Positions 1-11,724 of a stretch of DNA of 64,000 nucleotides are shown piece by piece. Position 1 is the first letter of the stretch, and every line of letters starts with the position of its first letter. The notes below the pieces were generated by a model. It did no database searches, was not told the origin of the DNA, and saw only the letters and a list, made by a program, of their open reading frames with translations. The translations under genes were made by a program, and so were the position numbers. The DNA comes from Helianthus annuus (lineage: Eukaryota > Streptophyta > Magnoliopsida > Asterales > Asteraceae): NCBI RefSeq assembly GCF_002127325.2, contig NC_035435.2:111086517-111150516 (forward strand). Direction: 5' to 3'.

Positions 1-260
1 AAAACCTAAACCCCCACCCCTCATTACCCACGGAAAAAAATAAAAATTTTGGATGGGTAATGGGGGGTGGGGTTTAGATTTTTTGGTGGTGGTGGGGTGG
101 GGTGGGTGTTTAGATTTTTTTAGTTTTTTTTTTTTTTAGGGGGGGGGGTAGGTTTATTTTTAGGTTTTTGGAGGTGGGGGTTAGGTTTTTTGGTGATGGG
201 GTGGGGTGGGAGTGTGTGTTTAGGTTTTGGCTGGTGGTGTGATGGGTTTAGTTTTAGTTT
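1..260. repeat. Degenerate G/T-rich low-complexity tract
   Basis: The tract is built from runs of GGGG/GGTGG and irregular TTTAGG-, TTTAGAT- and TTTTTGG-like words. Spacing is irregular and no coding potential is visible. It superficially resembles plant telomere repeat, but TTTAGGG is never repeated in register. Confidence 0.6.
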
Positions 261-363
261 ATTCGACACTTGTCACTCTATAATGTCTTCTTACAATTCT
301 TACTTTTGTAAGACTTTGTAGAATAACCTAACCCTATATATATAAGGAAGAATAAAACGAAAA

Positions 364-792
364 CCCACTTGAGTTCAGAAAACTCAAAAAACCTTTGTAA
401 AAACCCCAGATAACATTTTTATTTTTTTCTAAAAAAAAAGGAAATGTATCATACATATATTTGAACATTTTTATAAAAGAAAAACAAAAAAGCGTCTAGT
501 AGTTTATTTTTTAAAAAATGTTAAAATTCATGTTACATAATATATATGTCCAAAAAAATGTAACATACAAATTTTGAACATTTCAAAAAAAAAAAAAAAA
601 AAAAAAAACTAGTCGGCACTTTTTACATTTTTTTAGAAAAAAAATAAAAATGTTACATAGGAACTAGTAAGCGCTTTTTACATTTTTTTTTATAAAAATG
701 TTCAAGTGCATTTATGTTACATTCCCTGTTTTTTTTAGAAAAAAATAAAAATGTTACATATAATTTTCTTGAGTTTTCTCGACTCAAATGGG
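364..792. repeat. Foldback (MITE-like) element
   Basis: The left end CCCACTTGAGTT followed by AGAAAACTCA is mirrored at the right end by TGAGTTTTCTCGACTCAAATGGG. The interior repeats AAAATGTTACATA-type words on both strands, so most of the segment can fold on itself. No clean target duplication was found, so the class is unassigned. Confidence 0.5.
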
Positions 793-1691
793 TACATTTG
801 AATTTTATAAATAATTAATTCATGCTATATAAAACAGAGGCTTTAAATACGTGAAACGCATCATCTCTGTCAATCAGAGTAGCAACTGTGTCGCACATGT
901 TGAAATGATAAACATGAACATCAGTTATATGTGTATTAGAGTAAAAATCATTAACCCTAACCAAGAGACACCTAAATTTGTATAAACTAAGCAAGTTAAA
1001 AGAGTCAAAAGGTTAGAAGTGAGTTGTTAGGGTTCTAAATTAGGTGTGAAGGAACTGATACATTGTAATAAATGGGTTAAACAAGTTGTAAGCGGGTCGT
1101 CAGATTAACCTTATAGAGATAATATATTGTTATTATAAATTTAAACAAGTTGAAAGGCTAACATGTTTAGTTAGATATATTAACCCAAACATGTTTAGTT
1201 AGATATCTTTCAAAAAAAAGATATATTAACCCAAACAACATCTATTTAATTAAAGGATTATACCTAAACACCCAAAGACTTCGCGTTTAATCAAACGGGT
1301 TAATATGATTAAGTCAAATACAATTTCTTTATCAAATAGGTCAAATATGAAATAGAGATCGTATCATCTTTCAAATCGTTATAGAAATTATTAGACCGCC
1401 TATTTGTAGGGTTTTTTTTTTTTTTTTTTTTTATTGAGGACCATCAAAATTTGAATATATATTCAACAATGAAGTAGGTTTAAACGAAACACTCTTAGTA
1501 AAAAGAAAGGTGATTTTTTTAAAAGTAATTACGAACCTACTTACAAGTTTAAACAAATAATGAGTGAGTTGGTCTTTTAAGTTGGCCAAGAGTTCTTTAT
1601 ATGTCTTTGTTGATTAATACTTCAATAATTATATATTATCTTAATAAACACTATACTTCATGAAACAATTATAAATACACAATTTTTTTTA
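793..1691. other. AT-rich intergenic DNA, nothing recognised
   Basis: No long open frame or structured RNA is apparent. There are poly-T runs (about 1410-1432) and a locally repeated word AACATGTTTAGTTAGATAT near 1160-1210. Confidence 0.5.
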
Positions 1692-1968
1692 GAGTAAACT
1701 TCCGTTTTGCTCTATGTGGTTTGGTCACTTTAACTGTTTTGCTCCAAACCTTTAAAAATAGCTATTTTACTCCCTGATGTTTCGGTTTTTTTGCCAGTTT
1801 GCTCCCCGCCTCTAACTCCATCCAAATTGTTTGTTTTTCCATTTTGCTCCCCGCAGGGAGCAAATTGGCAATAAAACCAAAACATCAGTGAGTAAAATGG
1901 CTATTTTTAAAGGTTTGGGGCAAAACTGTTAAAGTGACCAAACCACGGGGAGCAAAGCGGAAGTTTAC
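1692..1968. mobile_element. Mutator-type foldback MITE
   Basis: It starts GAGTAAACTTCCGTTTTGCT and ends with the inverted equivalent AGCAAAGCGGAAGTTTAC. The two arms pair along nearly their whole length. The flanks are both TTTTTTTTA, compatible with a 9-bp target duplication, but low complexity weakens that point. The terminal pattern, including ATGTGGTTTGGTCACTTT, matches the other foldback MITEs here and the ends of the MULE at 4071-8661. Confidence 0.75.
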
Positions 1969-2683
1969 TTTTTTTTAATTAATGAAAGCGACATTTTCTG
2001 TAAAAAAGTAGGTTTCTAGAAAAAATTATAAATTTAAAAAGGCGAAAGAAAATAAATATTAACTAGTTTTTTTTTATTGTGCGTTGCGGCGAAATCGAAC
2101 AAATGATAATGTAAAACAAACGTAATTTGAAAATAAAGCATGTTGTTTAGAAAGTCAAACCATTAGAACGATTTAGTTTATCATTACACCGTTACCAAAT
2201 AAATACTTTATTTTGAGTACAACTTCGTTTTTAACAAAACTTATAATGGAATGTCAGGGAAATAAATCAAGCACAACTACGTACTTAAGTTTTTAGAAAA
2301 AAATTATAAACGTAAATTATTAAAGAAGTATCAAATTAATCGATAAATTAATATATGTTCAAAAAAAGAAAAAAACAATTATTTAAAAAAGGTAAAGGAA
2401 ATATATGTTTTAAAAAAAAGAAAAATATGTTATTAAAAGTAAATATAATAATAAAATATTATAACATAATAAATAATTAAATAATAAAATAATAAAAACT
2501 ATATATTATTATAAAAATAAAGTTACTATTTATCAACCCTCGTCAAAAATATGTATATAATATTGGATTAATATAAAATAAAAATTGTCATTTTCGTTTT
2601 CTCTATATAATTATATTCCTATTTAGCCATCAAATAATGTGAGGATGAGATATGTTAATACTAATAGAAAAAGATTAAAAATA
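1969..2683. other. AT-rich intergenic DNA
   Basis: Very A/T-rich sequence with long TAATAATAAAATA-type stretches near 2440-2530. No coding sequence recognised. The word TTTTATTGTGCGTTGCGGC near 2075-2093 looks like the edge of a dispersed repeat, but its other boundary was not found. Confidence 0.4.
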
Positions 2684-2849
2684 GAGGAAATTTTCAAAAT
2701 TGTCCCTGAGGTTTAGATACAATTGTCAGATCTATCCAAAAAGTTTTATTTTCTCAATTGGACCACAGTGGTCAGTTGAGAGAATAAAACTTTTTGGATG
2801 AATCTGGCAATTATATGCAAACCTCAAGGACGATTTTGGTCGTTTACTC
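2684..2849. mobile_element. Mutator-type foldback MITE with perfect 9-bp TSD
   Basis: A 166-bp element beginning GAGGAAATTTTCAAAATTGT and ending CGATTTTGGTCGTTTACTC. It is flanked on both sides by TTAAAAATA (2675-2683 and 2850-2858). The arms are inverted copies meeting near 2767. A 9-bp duplication with foldback ends is diagnostic of Mutator-like MITEs. Confidence 0.85.
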
Positions 2850-3148
2850 TTAAAAATATAAAAGCATATAAACAGGGGTGGAAGGGTCTGGATACTCGGA
2901 AAGGCCCGAGTTGATGCAAGTCGGTGCGGTTGGGCTCGTACATCGCCACAACCTTATCTTTGGGTTGAATTAGGTTAATCTATATTGCGGCTAGCAGACC
3001 GTGTGCGACTAGTGTTACTGTTCGCTGTCAACTCACCCAACACGTGTCTTTAATCATGATTAATCATCGTTCATGTGTCATCACCTCAATCGGCCTCGAG
3101 GGACTCAGAGCAGACCATTACTGATTATTGTAGCAGTTTGCTACGACC
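2850..3148. other. Intergenic DNA
   Basis: No ORF, repeat or RNA gene recognised. Confidence 0.4.
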
Positions 3149-3480
3149 TTGTTTTCCAGATTTTATTATAGACCCTGGTCTTTAAACTTTGGTTTAGTTA
3201 CACTTACGCCCTTTAACTTTTTATATTGTTATTTAGGGCATGAAATTTTGATGAATGTTACAGTTTCATTAAAGGTATCGTGCTTCATGTGGAGACTATT
3301 GCAAGTTCGAATTCCTTTAGCAAACAAATTGGTGCTTAAGGGGGTATCGTTGCAGTCTATTAGTTGCAAACTTTGTCTCGCCGATAAAGAATCATGTGAC
3401 CTTGTGTTACGGATGTGATCTACTGATATGGAACTCGGGAATACAGTGGAGCAGTGGTGCTATATTGGGAATCAGCTAGA
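3149..3480 (+). pseudogene. LINE ORF2 scrap with zf-RVT zinc-binding region
   Basis: The plus-strand frame at 3250-3418 reads VSCFMWRLLQVRIPLANKLV and then CKLCLADKESCDLVL. This is the pattern of the reverse-transcriptase zinc-binding tail (zf-RVT) of plant non-LTR retrotransposons: a W-R-x-L / P-T-x-x-N-L block followed by C-x2-C-x5-E-x2-D-H-L. The frame ends at 3418 where the conserved His-Leu-x-x-x-Cys part should follow. No upstream reverse transcriptase is present. It is a 5'- and 3'-truncated relic. Confidence 0.55.
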
Positions 3481-3514
3481 ACGTTTCTGGGTTGCATGAT
3501 GGATCGTATTCTTG

Positions 3515-3670
3515 CAGTGTTGGATCCAAGAATTTTTCCAGTGGGTTCCTTTTGGTAGATTCTCAGTGTTTTTTTCAAACTATATAAGGTTCTCACTAAT
3601 TGTTTTCTATTTTTTTTCCAAATTGAGTAGGTTCCTCGGAACCCACAAACAGGGTTGGATCAATCCCTTG
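3515..3670. mobile_element. hAT MITE, 156 bp
   Basis: It begins CAGTGTTGGATCCAAGAATT and ends GGTTGGATCAATCCCTTG, a degenerate form of the CAGTGGCGGATCC hAT terminus. Flanks TATTCTTG (3507-3514) and TATTCTAG (3671-3678) agree at 7 of 8 positions, as expected for an 8-bp hAT target duplication. Confidence 0.65.
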
Positions 3671-4293
3671 TATTCTAGCAGGGTCGATGCCAAAAGAATC
3701 AGAAGAAAACTTGGCGCTATTCTATGCACCACCTATTGATTGTTATGGAAGAATAAAAATAATATGGTTTTTAACAAGTATAAGAAATCAACGGGCAAGG
3801 TATTTGAAGACATCTTGCTGCTCATGTTCAACAGGTTCAAGCAAAGATCGAAATGGAACACTATTAAGTGGGATTTGTGATGTGAATACCTGCTTGGGAT
3901 CTTTTGAAGATGTAAATTTGGCTATGTGGGCAATCTGTTACTTAGTTCTTTTAGGTGTTGTTTTTATAGATCTATTACTTAGTGTTTTTGTTGTGTTTGT
4001 TTTTTTAGTCCTTATAGGGTGTACATGTATTTGTGGTTAACTACTTGCTAAGGTTTATTTTCTATTTTTTGTGTTAATTACAATTTTCCCCCATGTGGTT
4101 AAGTCACTTTTCACTTTGCCTCCCTCCAACAAAAACTTTTTGTGGTTCATACATAGCCTATCGTTCGACTAAAAGGGTATAAGCGTAATCTCATAAATCA
4201 ACTCTCTCAGACCCTCTATACCCTCCCCCAATTAACTCCGGTGTCATTTAGCGACCCCATGCATTCGTTCCTTTGAGTTTCAATCAGCAAACC

Positions 4294-6930
4294 ATGTCGA
4301 ACGCTTTGACGATTCTCAGTGTTAATCGAGTAATAACAGGTGGTGATTGGAGAATTAGAGTAAGTGATGAGGACATCGATCAATACTCAATTTATAGTAA
4401 GTTGTTTGAAGTGTCATGTGATTTTTTTGTGTTGATCATGTTCTAATCAAGCTCTAATTGTTCAATACTGTTAATTCTTGCTACTTAGGACAAACCCAAC
4501 CTTTTCTCAGTGAAGATGTTACATGGAGGTATGTTCATTGACCCACCATCTAGGAGATATATGCATGCTCAAGAATCATTCATAGATAGTGCCGATATAG
4601 ATGACTTAGGAATGGAGGTTTTGGAAGAAATGGTTAAGGCTGTAAGTTATGATGGTGATATGGTTTTTTACTTCCATTACAAAGTACCCAATTTGAGATT
4701 GGATATAGGTTTAAGGCCTTTAACTATGGATACAGATTTTTATAACTTATTTGAGCATGTACTAGATGGAATTAAGTTAATTGAATATATGTTAAACCTT
4801 GGAGTTCTCTTGTGTTTTTAAACTCCATAAATTCTGATACTGCTAGAGCCGGTCCATTACTTCAGACTGAAAGTAGTACACTTCTACCTTTTTGACGAAA
4901 TAAAAGAAGTTATAGGGCTTGGAAGTAGTGATAATGGATCAAAAAAGGATAGTGACAAGGATGAGGGTGATGAGGAGGATAAGGAATGTGATAAACAGAA
5001 GACAACGTTAGGAGGGATCTTGAAGTGGACATGAGCCATTTTAAGGATTTCGTTGATCATGATGTAGTAGAAGATGATCTTGATGAAGAGCCTTAGCTTG
5101 GGTATTATCTTGATTTAGATGAAGATATTCTAGTTGATCATGACAACTTTGACTTGTTTAGTGAAGATGAGGTCACAGTCTTAGATCACGCTACAAGGAA
5201 AATTTGAAAGGTGAGGAAAAGTCTAGAAAAGCAATAGGTTATGACCCATTTATGCCATGGTATATTAGCCAGTTGATTGGCGATAAGGCCACTTTAAATC
5301 AGATGGTTAAGGAGTATGCACTAAGTCTACAAGAGAGGTTTAAATCGGTAGGAATGAGCCATTAAGGTATAGGGTAGTTTGCAACGGTACAAATCCAAGA
5401 TTGGTAGGTGTTGAAGGTCGGGATTGTGAAAGTTCTAAAAGTAGTAGGGGCAAAATGAAAAAAAAAACAAAAGGAAGACCAAACCCACTTGCCCCTAGGC
5501 AATTCATATATCAAGAACATCAACCCTAGATTCCTGGTGTGTTAAAACAATTCATTGTAAACACAACTGCCTCCAAACTAGAGACGTTGGTCTCTACACT
5601 ATGAGTGGAATAGCCAGAGATATTCCTCTAATTGTTGAAAGCAACCCTAAAATACCTCTTCCTGCTTTACAAGATTATGTCCAGAAAAAGCATAAGGTAA
5701 ATGTTTCGATAACGAAAATCTTTAGAGCAATTGCTACCAAAAAATTGCATAGAGATTACAGAGATTAGTATGGTTTGCTAAGAAGTTATTGTGAAAAATT
5801 GATTTAGGCAAATCCAGGTAGCACCATCAAAATAGATGTGGAGCCATGCAGTAACCCTAACTTTGATACCAGGCCATTTAGAAGGATTTACATCAATTAT
5901 GGTGCCATGAAGAGAGGTTATAAGATCTGTGGTAGACAAATTCTTGGACTGGATGGTTGTTTCATGAAAGGTCCATATCAAGGACAAATTTTGAGTGATG
6001 TGGGTGTCGATGGCAGCAATGGTATATATCCACTTGCTTTTGCTCTTGTTGAAGCTGAAACTTATCAGAGATGGGCATGGTTCTTAATTTCCTCCAGGGT
6101 GATCTAGACTTAACATTAACCCAAATTGCACCTGAATCCTGGTCAAGAACTCATTTCTCAGGTAGGGCACAATGCGATATTTTACTGAACAACATTTGTG
6201 ATGTATTTAAGAGACAAATAATTGGAGATAGACGCAAACCTGTGATCACATGTTTGGACTTTATCAAAGTATACATGACAAAACAGATTGGTAATGTCAA
6301 GAAGGTTCAAGCTAAATGCAATGGTCCAATGACACCATATGTTGAAGGAGTCTTTAAAGAAATTAAAGAACATGCATCACAGATGAATGTTCTGATGGTG
6401 AATTCTTCAAAGTACCGGGTATTATATTTTAATATGTGATGTTTTCATTATATGATGTTATTAATGTTAAAAACATTTCACTGATAGGTGCCAGGTTCTA
6501 GGTCTAGATGTGTGGTCAACGAGGATTTAAAAATATGCTCTTGTAGGAGGTGGGATTTGACTGGGATACCATGTAAACATGGATTTGCTGCAATTTGGGA
6601 CATGGCTAGAAATGGTATTAGGGTTGGGTGTCTGGAAAATTGGGTGTCCAGAGTATACTTATTAGATACGTGGAAGGAAGCTTACCAATATGTTATTGAA
6701 CCAATCTATGGGCTAGACATGTGGACACCTTCAAACTGCCCAACTACACCGATTGAACCTAAACATCATACTCGGGTGAGACTGCAAAAGAAAAAGAGAA
6801 GGAATATTGTGGATGAGGTTCAGGTAAGATGACCAGGAATGGGGCACAACCAAATGCAGCAAATGTGGGAATCCAGGACACAACAGTAGAAGCTGCAGAG
6901 GTAAGGGAGGGCCTAGAAGTTGACCAAATG
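4294..6930 (+). pseudogene. MULE transposase (MURA-type), decayed
   Basis: Four blocks are readable in order. (1) A PB1-like N-terminal region at 4510-4800 (MLHGGMFIDPPSRRYMHAQE and onward). (2) A DNA-binding/core region at 5560-6110 containing GLDGCFMKGPYQGQILSDVG and FALVEAETYQRWAWF, which supplies the first catalytic Asp of the DDE/D core. (3) The region after the core at 6140-6440. (4) A SWIM zinc finger at 6488-6590 with CSCRRWDLTGIPCKHGF, then a CCHC knuckle at 6855-6896 (CSKCGNPGHNSRSC) in a shifted frame. The stretch that should hold the second catalytic Asp (an F-x-S-D-R-x-K-G-like motif) and the Glu is missing between blocks 2 and 3. Stops interrupt 4820-5830. The start ATG at 4294 lies about 220 bp inside the left terminal repeat. 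Introns are likely but not resolved. As it stands it should not encode an active enzyme. Confidence 0.8.
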
Positions 6931-7079
6931 CAGCACAAGAACCAGTTTCCCACAGGCTATTCCTTTTTCTCAAGATTGATGTTTGATGTTTGGTTGTTAA
7001 GAAAATACGTTTGGTGTTTTTTTGAATGATTCTATGTTTGATGTTTAAGACATTTTAAAAGAGTTTTAATTTTAGCTTG

Positions 7080-7450
7080 TAATATTGTTGAGATAATTTG
7101 AATTTATGTTTGTAATGCTATTAAGACATGTTGTATTATGTAGTTTGACTTCTACAAGTCAACTGAATATATTGAGAGCATGTTGTATTTTGCAGATTGT
7201 TGTGCACTTTGACTTTTACATGTGAATTGGTTCGGTATGACTTTTACAAGTCCATTGAATCTATTGTCTTTTACAAACTAGGAGCATGTTTGTAATGCTA
7301 CTTGATCACTTTGACTTTTACCAGTTAATTAATCACTTTGACTAGGGCAAGTTAACTGAATCTATTGAGAGCATGTTGTATATGGTTCATGCAAAATGCA
7401 GTTTGACTGGTAAAAGTCAAAATGGTTTGTTTGATATATATGGTTAATTG
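7080..7450. repeat. Imperfect direct repeats inside the MULE
   Basis: Repeated words include TTTGACTTTTACAAGTC, AACTGAATCTATTGAGAGCA and GCATGTTGTAT, spaced roughly 50-110 bp apart. They lie between the transposase 3' end and the convergent GRF gene, where terminators of both genes would be expected. Confidence 0.5.
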
Positions 7451-7922
7451 GATTATATAAGACCACTAAGACAAGTAAACTAAATATGGTTCATTACATA
7501 GATGATCCACATAAGACAAATAAGACAAAACTGTATTTATCCTATAAGTATTGGGCCTGCAACTCTTCTTCGGGCATGTTTAAGTCCTTATAAAAGTTAT
7601 CATTAACCACTTCTTCTTTTTGTTCCACAAGTTCAACTTTTTTTCAGCCTTTCCAGATTTGGTATGGTTACAACAATGCTATTAAGATCAACAACATAAT
7701 AAATATATTAATCTATAATCTGGATTATGAAGATATTAATCAACATACTAATCAAAATGATCAACATAATAACATAAACATAGATGACCCATTAGAAGAT
7801 TTCAAAAAGGACATATATCCCTTACAAAAATGTTTCAAACGGTTAATATATTACATTTCAAAAGATGAAAATAAACACAACAAAGAACAACCAACTAAGT
7901 CCTATAGCAGTCTTCTATTTTG

Positions 7923-8412
7923 TTACTTGCTTTTGACCATTTCCTCTTTCATCCTGATAGTTTCAACCATAGCTGAAACTATCATTTCACATCTTGGACA
8001 TATAGGAGTATCAGTCCACCTAAGCCAACCACAGTCTCCCTTCTGTAATTCACACATAACACATCATACACTTAACAAACTACGAAGAAATACACTGATC
8101 AATAACAAACACATCACATTCACAGCCAAATGAAACTGATCACATTTATTACAAGGTCAAGTAATTCAACATATCACACTCATTACACACCAATTACACA
8201 CATATTACAAAAAAATGTTCAGATTCATTACACACATAATATTAGATTGTTTGAGCACTTACACAACATAGGAAACGATGTCTAGGGGTTGCCTTCATCC
8301 TAGAGATCTTGTAGCAGGTACCTGAACCACATAAGTATCTTAGTTCAGACAAAACAACCCTCTGTGAGCTCACACGACGGCATGAAGATGAATTTGATGA
8401 GAAACGAGACAT
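7923..8412 (-). CDS. GRF-type zinc-finger protein carried by the MULE (2 exons, 89 aa)
   Basis: Exon 1 runs 8412-8263 and starts MSRFSSNSSSCRRVSSQRVV. It ends at the strong donor TGT|GTAAGTGC. Exon 2 runs 8042-7923, follows acceptor GAATTACAG, and stops TAA. Lengths are 150 and 120 nt, both whole codons, so the spliced frame is open for 89 residues. The centre has the GRF zinc-ribbon pattern: CGSGTCYKISRMKATPRHRF, then LCCKGDCGWLRWTD, then PICPRC. Cysteines stand at the usual places with the aromatic W-x-x-W where F-x-W is usual. In other proteins GRF fingers bind nucleic acid; the role here is unknown. The ATG lies 250 bp inside the right terminal repeat, which probably supplies the promoter. 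A further open run on the same strand near 7560-7650 (KVELVEQKEEVVNDNFYKDL) could be a downstream exon, but I could not join it in frame. Confidence 0.65.
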
Positions 8413-8675
8413 TGTGTCGAGCGATTAGGGCTTGAATTGAGAATATGTATAGTGGAATCGAAATTGGGTGTCCAGGTAGAAATTAGGGCTTCAAATGAGA
8501 TTGAGGGGAGCTCTTAACATAAACAAGAAGGGTATAAAGGTCATTTCATGTGTTATATTGAGGGTAGGTTGACAGATTGGACGGAAAACAAACCACAGGG
8601 TGTCGGAGGGAGACAAAGTGAAAAGTGACCAAAGCCACATGGGGCAAATTGTAATTAACTACTAATTTTTATATA

Positions 8676-9424
8676 GGGTGTGGCTAAATGCACCACCATT
8701 TTTACTGTTTATACCTCCCTTTTCAAAAATATCATTTTTATAATTTTTTAAATTCCACCCTTTACCTTTTATATGTTATTGTTTTGTTCAATTGTTTACG
8801 GTTTCTTTTTTTGGTTCATTCCCTGTTTGTTTTTTTTTTTCAATTCTTGATTGTTTTGTTTAAGTTTCTTTCACGTTTCACCCGGATGATTTTGTTTTGT
8901 ATTATTTGTTGACTGTTTTGTTTAAGTTTTTTTTTTTCATACAAATGATTTTGATACTTCTTAACAATTTGATTTGACATAGAAGATTTTTTTATATTAC
9001 ATGTTGCTGTATATTATTTATATAAAATAGAGGAATTTTGCAGGATGAGAGACGTTTTCCAAATCAAAAGAATATAGTTGTCTTTTAGTTAGAATACATA
9101 CCAAGAACATTCAACCAATTAGAACTATGATGAAAATCAAAGTTGAAAAAATTTGTTTCTTCAAGCTCTCTCTTAATCTTCTTCTTTCAATCAGTGCAGA
9201 TTTTGTTTTTCTTCAATAGAATCGTTATGTATTCACAGGTATATCTATATATTCAAATTATGACAAGTAGATAAACCCCTAGAAAAAATAAGGATATTTC
9301 CTAATACAAATTTAAAAAAATAGAAAATACAACGGTTGATTGTATTTATTTACAAACTTCAGGGGGAGGGAGGGGGGTGCAACCAGTAAAATAAAAAAAA
9401 AACGGGAATGCATTTAGCAAGACC
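8676..9424. mobile_element. Non-autonomous MULE-like MITE, 749 bp
   Basis: The left end GGGTGTGGCTAAATGCACC is mirrored by GGAATGCATTTAGCAAGACC at the right end. Both flanks are TTTTTATATA (8666-8675 and 9425-9434), a 9-10-bp duplication as in Mutator-like elements. No coding sequence was found inside. Its left duplication overlaps the right duplication of the MULE that ends at 8661. Confidence 0.6.
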
Positions 9425-9434
9425 TTTTTATATA

Positions 9435-11715
9435 TTGTCCTTCAAAAATGTATAACATATTAACACATATGTGTAGCGATGTATTTTCAACTAATTTGCT
9501 CTTTAAATTTTCACGTCTACACGGCTACACTTCGTAACATATTATTACACATTCATGTGTTTGTCGGCGAAATGCGATAGTAGTGCAAAAAATAAAAATT
9601 CTTCTTCGTTTTATGTATTTGATTCCGATTTTCCTCAGCAAATATCTTACCCCTAGGTTCAACTTTTTTTTTGATTTTAGGTTAGGTTTTTATAGTGAGT
9701 TAACATCTTTTATACAAGTTTGTAATTGATATTTTGTAGTTTTTTAATTGATAAGAAAAGAACATGCTTGACCTTCGAAGAGAGAATACAATGGACCAAA
9801 AGGTCAAATGCAAATGGAATCTTCTTCTAATCCAACACTAAACCCAAAGATTAAATTTTGTCTGCAAGTATGTCTGTCAGTTTCCTCACTACTCAATACC
9901 ATGTTCACTCCCCAATGCCAATGCCTAAAGTTTACCCCCCTACATATTATAATAAAGTATTTTAATCAAATTATATTTTATCTTGTATTAATTAGCAAAA
10001 TACATTTTAAATTGTTGTATACCACAAGTGATGTCAAAGTATGAATAATACCAGAAAGTGGGGCATTCAAAATTCATGCAATCTATCCTATATATTTTAA
10101 AATTTATAGTAATTAGTTATAAACTTTAGGTATCATGTCATAGTCGTCTCCATTTAAAAGTACCATACTCACATCCAACAATATCAAAACCTACTTCGTC
10201 AATTTATAAAAATACAATATTTTTTTTCAAACGAGATATTAACTAAAATTATTTCGAATATGACATTTCGATACAATATTTCAATTACATTTTAACTTAT
10301 AGCTGATTCCTTTTTATAAACTTTATGTCAAGTTAATAGTTATTTCAATTCATCTATTATGAATAAGAAATTGATATAGTTATCTATAGTTAATAAATAT
10401 GGTTTTAAATATTTTTAGTCCTAACTGGTTCTAGCGGTTATTTTTTTTTAACTAAATGCACCTATATTATGGGTGCTTAAACGAACAAAACGATAATATT
10501 AAGTAGAGTACAATCATTCAGGCGGTAATTCTGTGTTTTTTTAAGTAGTCATATATAACGGGTAAAAGAAAACGAGTAGATTAAACAGCCAAATGAACAT
10601 CTTATGTAATATGGTTAATGTTAAATCCTAATCCAACACACCCAAACACTTGTCAATCTATTTTAAATGTGTCTTAACCGTGTAAACTATATAAATAATT
10701 AAATATACATCTCCTATGATGACTAAAATAGATAGATATTTAAAACTTTAAAATTCAATATTTAAATATAATAATAAATTAATGAAAGCTAATGGAAAAG
10801 TATAATACAATGCCTTTATCATGAATGATGCCATGTGTTTTGACTTGTTAGTTCGTAGTTAAAAAAGGAAAAGTGGGTCTACGGCCACAATGAGGAATCC
10901 TAAGGGGGTTTGTGGAAATAAAGTCAAAGCCTGAACCAAAGAGATGCTACTACGATGCTACTTTTGACTTATTTACATTATGCCCCTTGCTAATACACTA
11001 TCTTCCAACATGATGAATATAAGAACCAGAATCGAACTGTTTAATAATCGGTTCGGTTTGAAACCAGGTTAAACTGATTCTTGCTAGAATGGTTTATCAA
11101 TTAAAAACCCTATTAACTAACATAATTCTTTCAATCACATACATGCTCACACATCTATATACATAAACATATACAATTAGAATGTTATGTATACACACAC
11201 ATAAGATGTCGAGATTTCTTGATTGAAAGTCAATGCATAACTAGGTTAAAGAATATTATAAAATCATCTAAAGTTGAAAAGCCTATCAAATAAATATGAT
11301 TTTAAATATTTTTAATCCTAACCGGTTCTAGCGGTTCTTTATACAGAACCGACGGTTCCAAACCAAATCGAACTGGAAACTGTTTACAACCAAATTTAAG
11401 AACTGAAATCGGACCTTAAATATAACAATTCGGTTCGGATCTAGGGTGGTGGATGATGACAACTCCTAATGTTGTCCTCATATAATGGCCACAAATGATT
11501 TGAGGATATATAGTGGAGTTCGTTACACCCTAATGTGTGAAACCTGAAAAGTGATCACCAAGGCTTACTAGGACAGAGAACAAGCATAATTAGAAAGCAG
11601 ATTTTCAAGTTCGTGCTGTAAGGGTAAAGTTCATGTTGAAATATACCATAATTGTCGAAACAGTAGCAAGTGGCACATCTAAATTTGTAAAAAAAAAAAA
11701 AAAAAACACATTATA
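9435..11715. other. AT-rich intergenic DNA with minor repeats
   Basis: No gene recognised. A direct repeat TTTTAAATATTTTTA-TCCTAAC followed by GGTTCTAGCGGTT occurs near 10400-10440 and 11297-11331. Around 11025-11450 the word GGTTCGGTTTG and its inverted forms suggest an old element, but no boundaries could be fixed. Confidence 0.4.
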
Positions 11716-11724
11716 CATTACGGG

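Larger units (their letters stand above)
4071..8661. mobile_element. Mutator-like element (MULE), 4.6 kb
   Basis: The terminal inverted repeats are about 80 bp. The left end reads GTGTTAATTACAATTTTCCC, then CCATGTGGTTAAGTCACTTT. The right end, reverse-complemented, reads TAGTTAATTACAATTTGCCC, then CATGTGGCTTTGGTCACTTT. The flanks CTATTTTTT (4062-4070) and CTAATTTTT (8662-8670) agree at 8 of 9 positions, the 9-bp duplication of the Mutator superfamily. Inside are a decayed MURA-type transposase on the plus strand (4294-6930) and a two-exon GRF zinc-finger gene on the minus strand (7923-8412), facing each other as mudrA and mudrB do in maize MuDR. Between them, 7080-7450 carries repeated ACTTTTACAAGT and GAGAGCATGTTGTAT words. 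Confidence 0.85.

Noticed and set aside
1..260. Possible telomere or interstitial telomeric repeat
   Set aside because: TTTAGGG is not repeated in phase; the tract is irregular G/T-rich DNA.
9808..10044. 78-codon plus-strand ORF
   Set aside because: AT-rich, hydrophobic, no motif or splice context.
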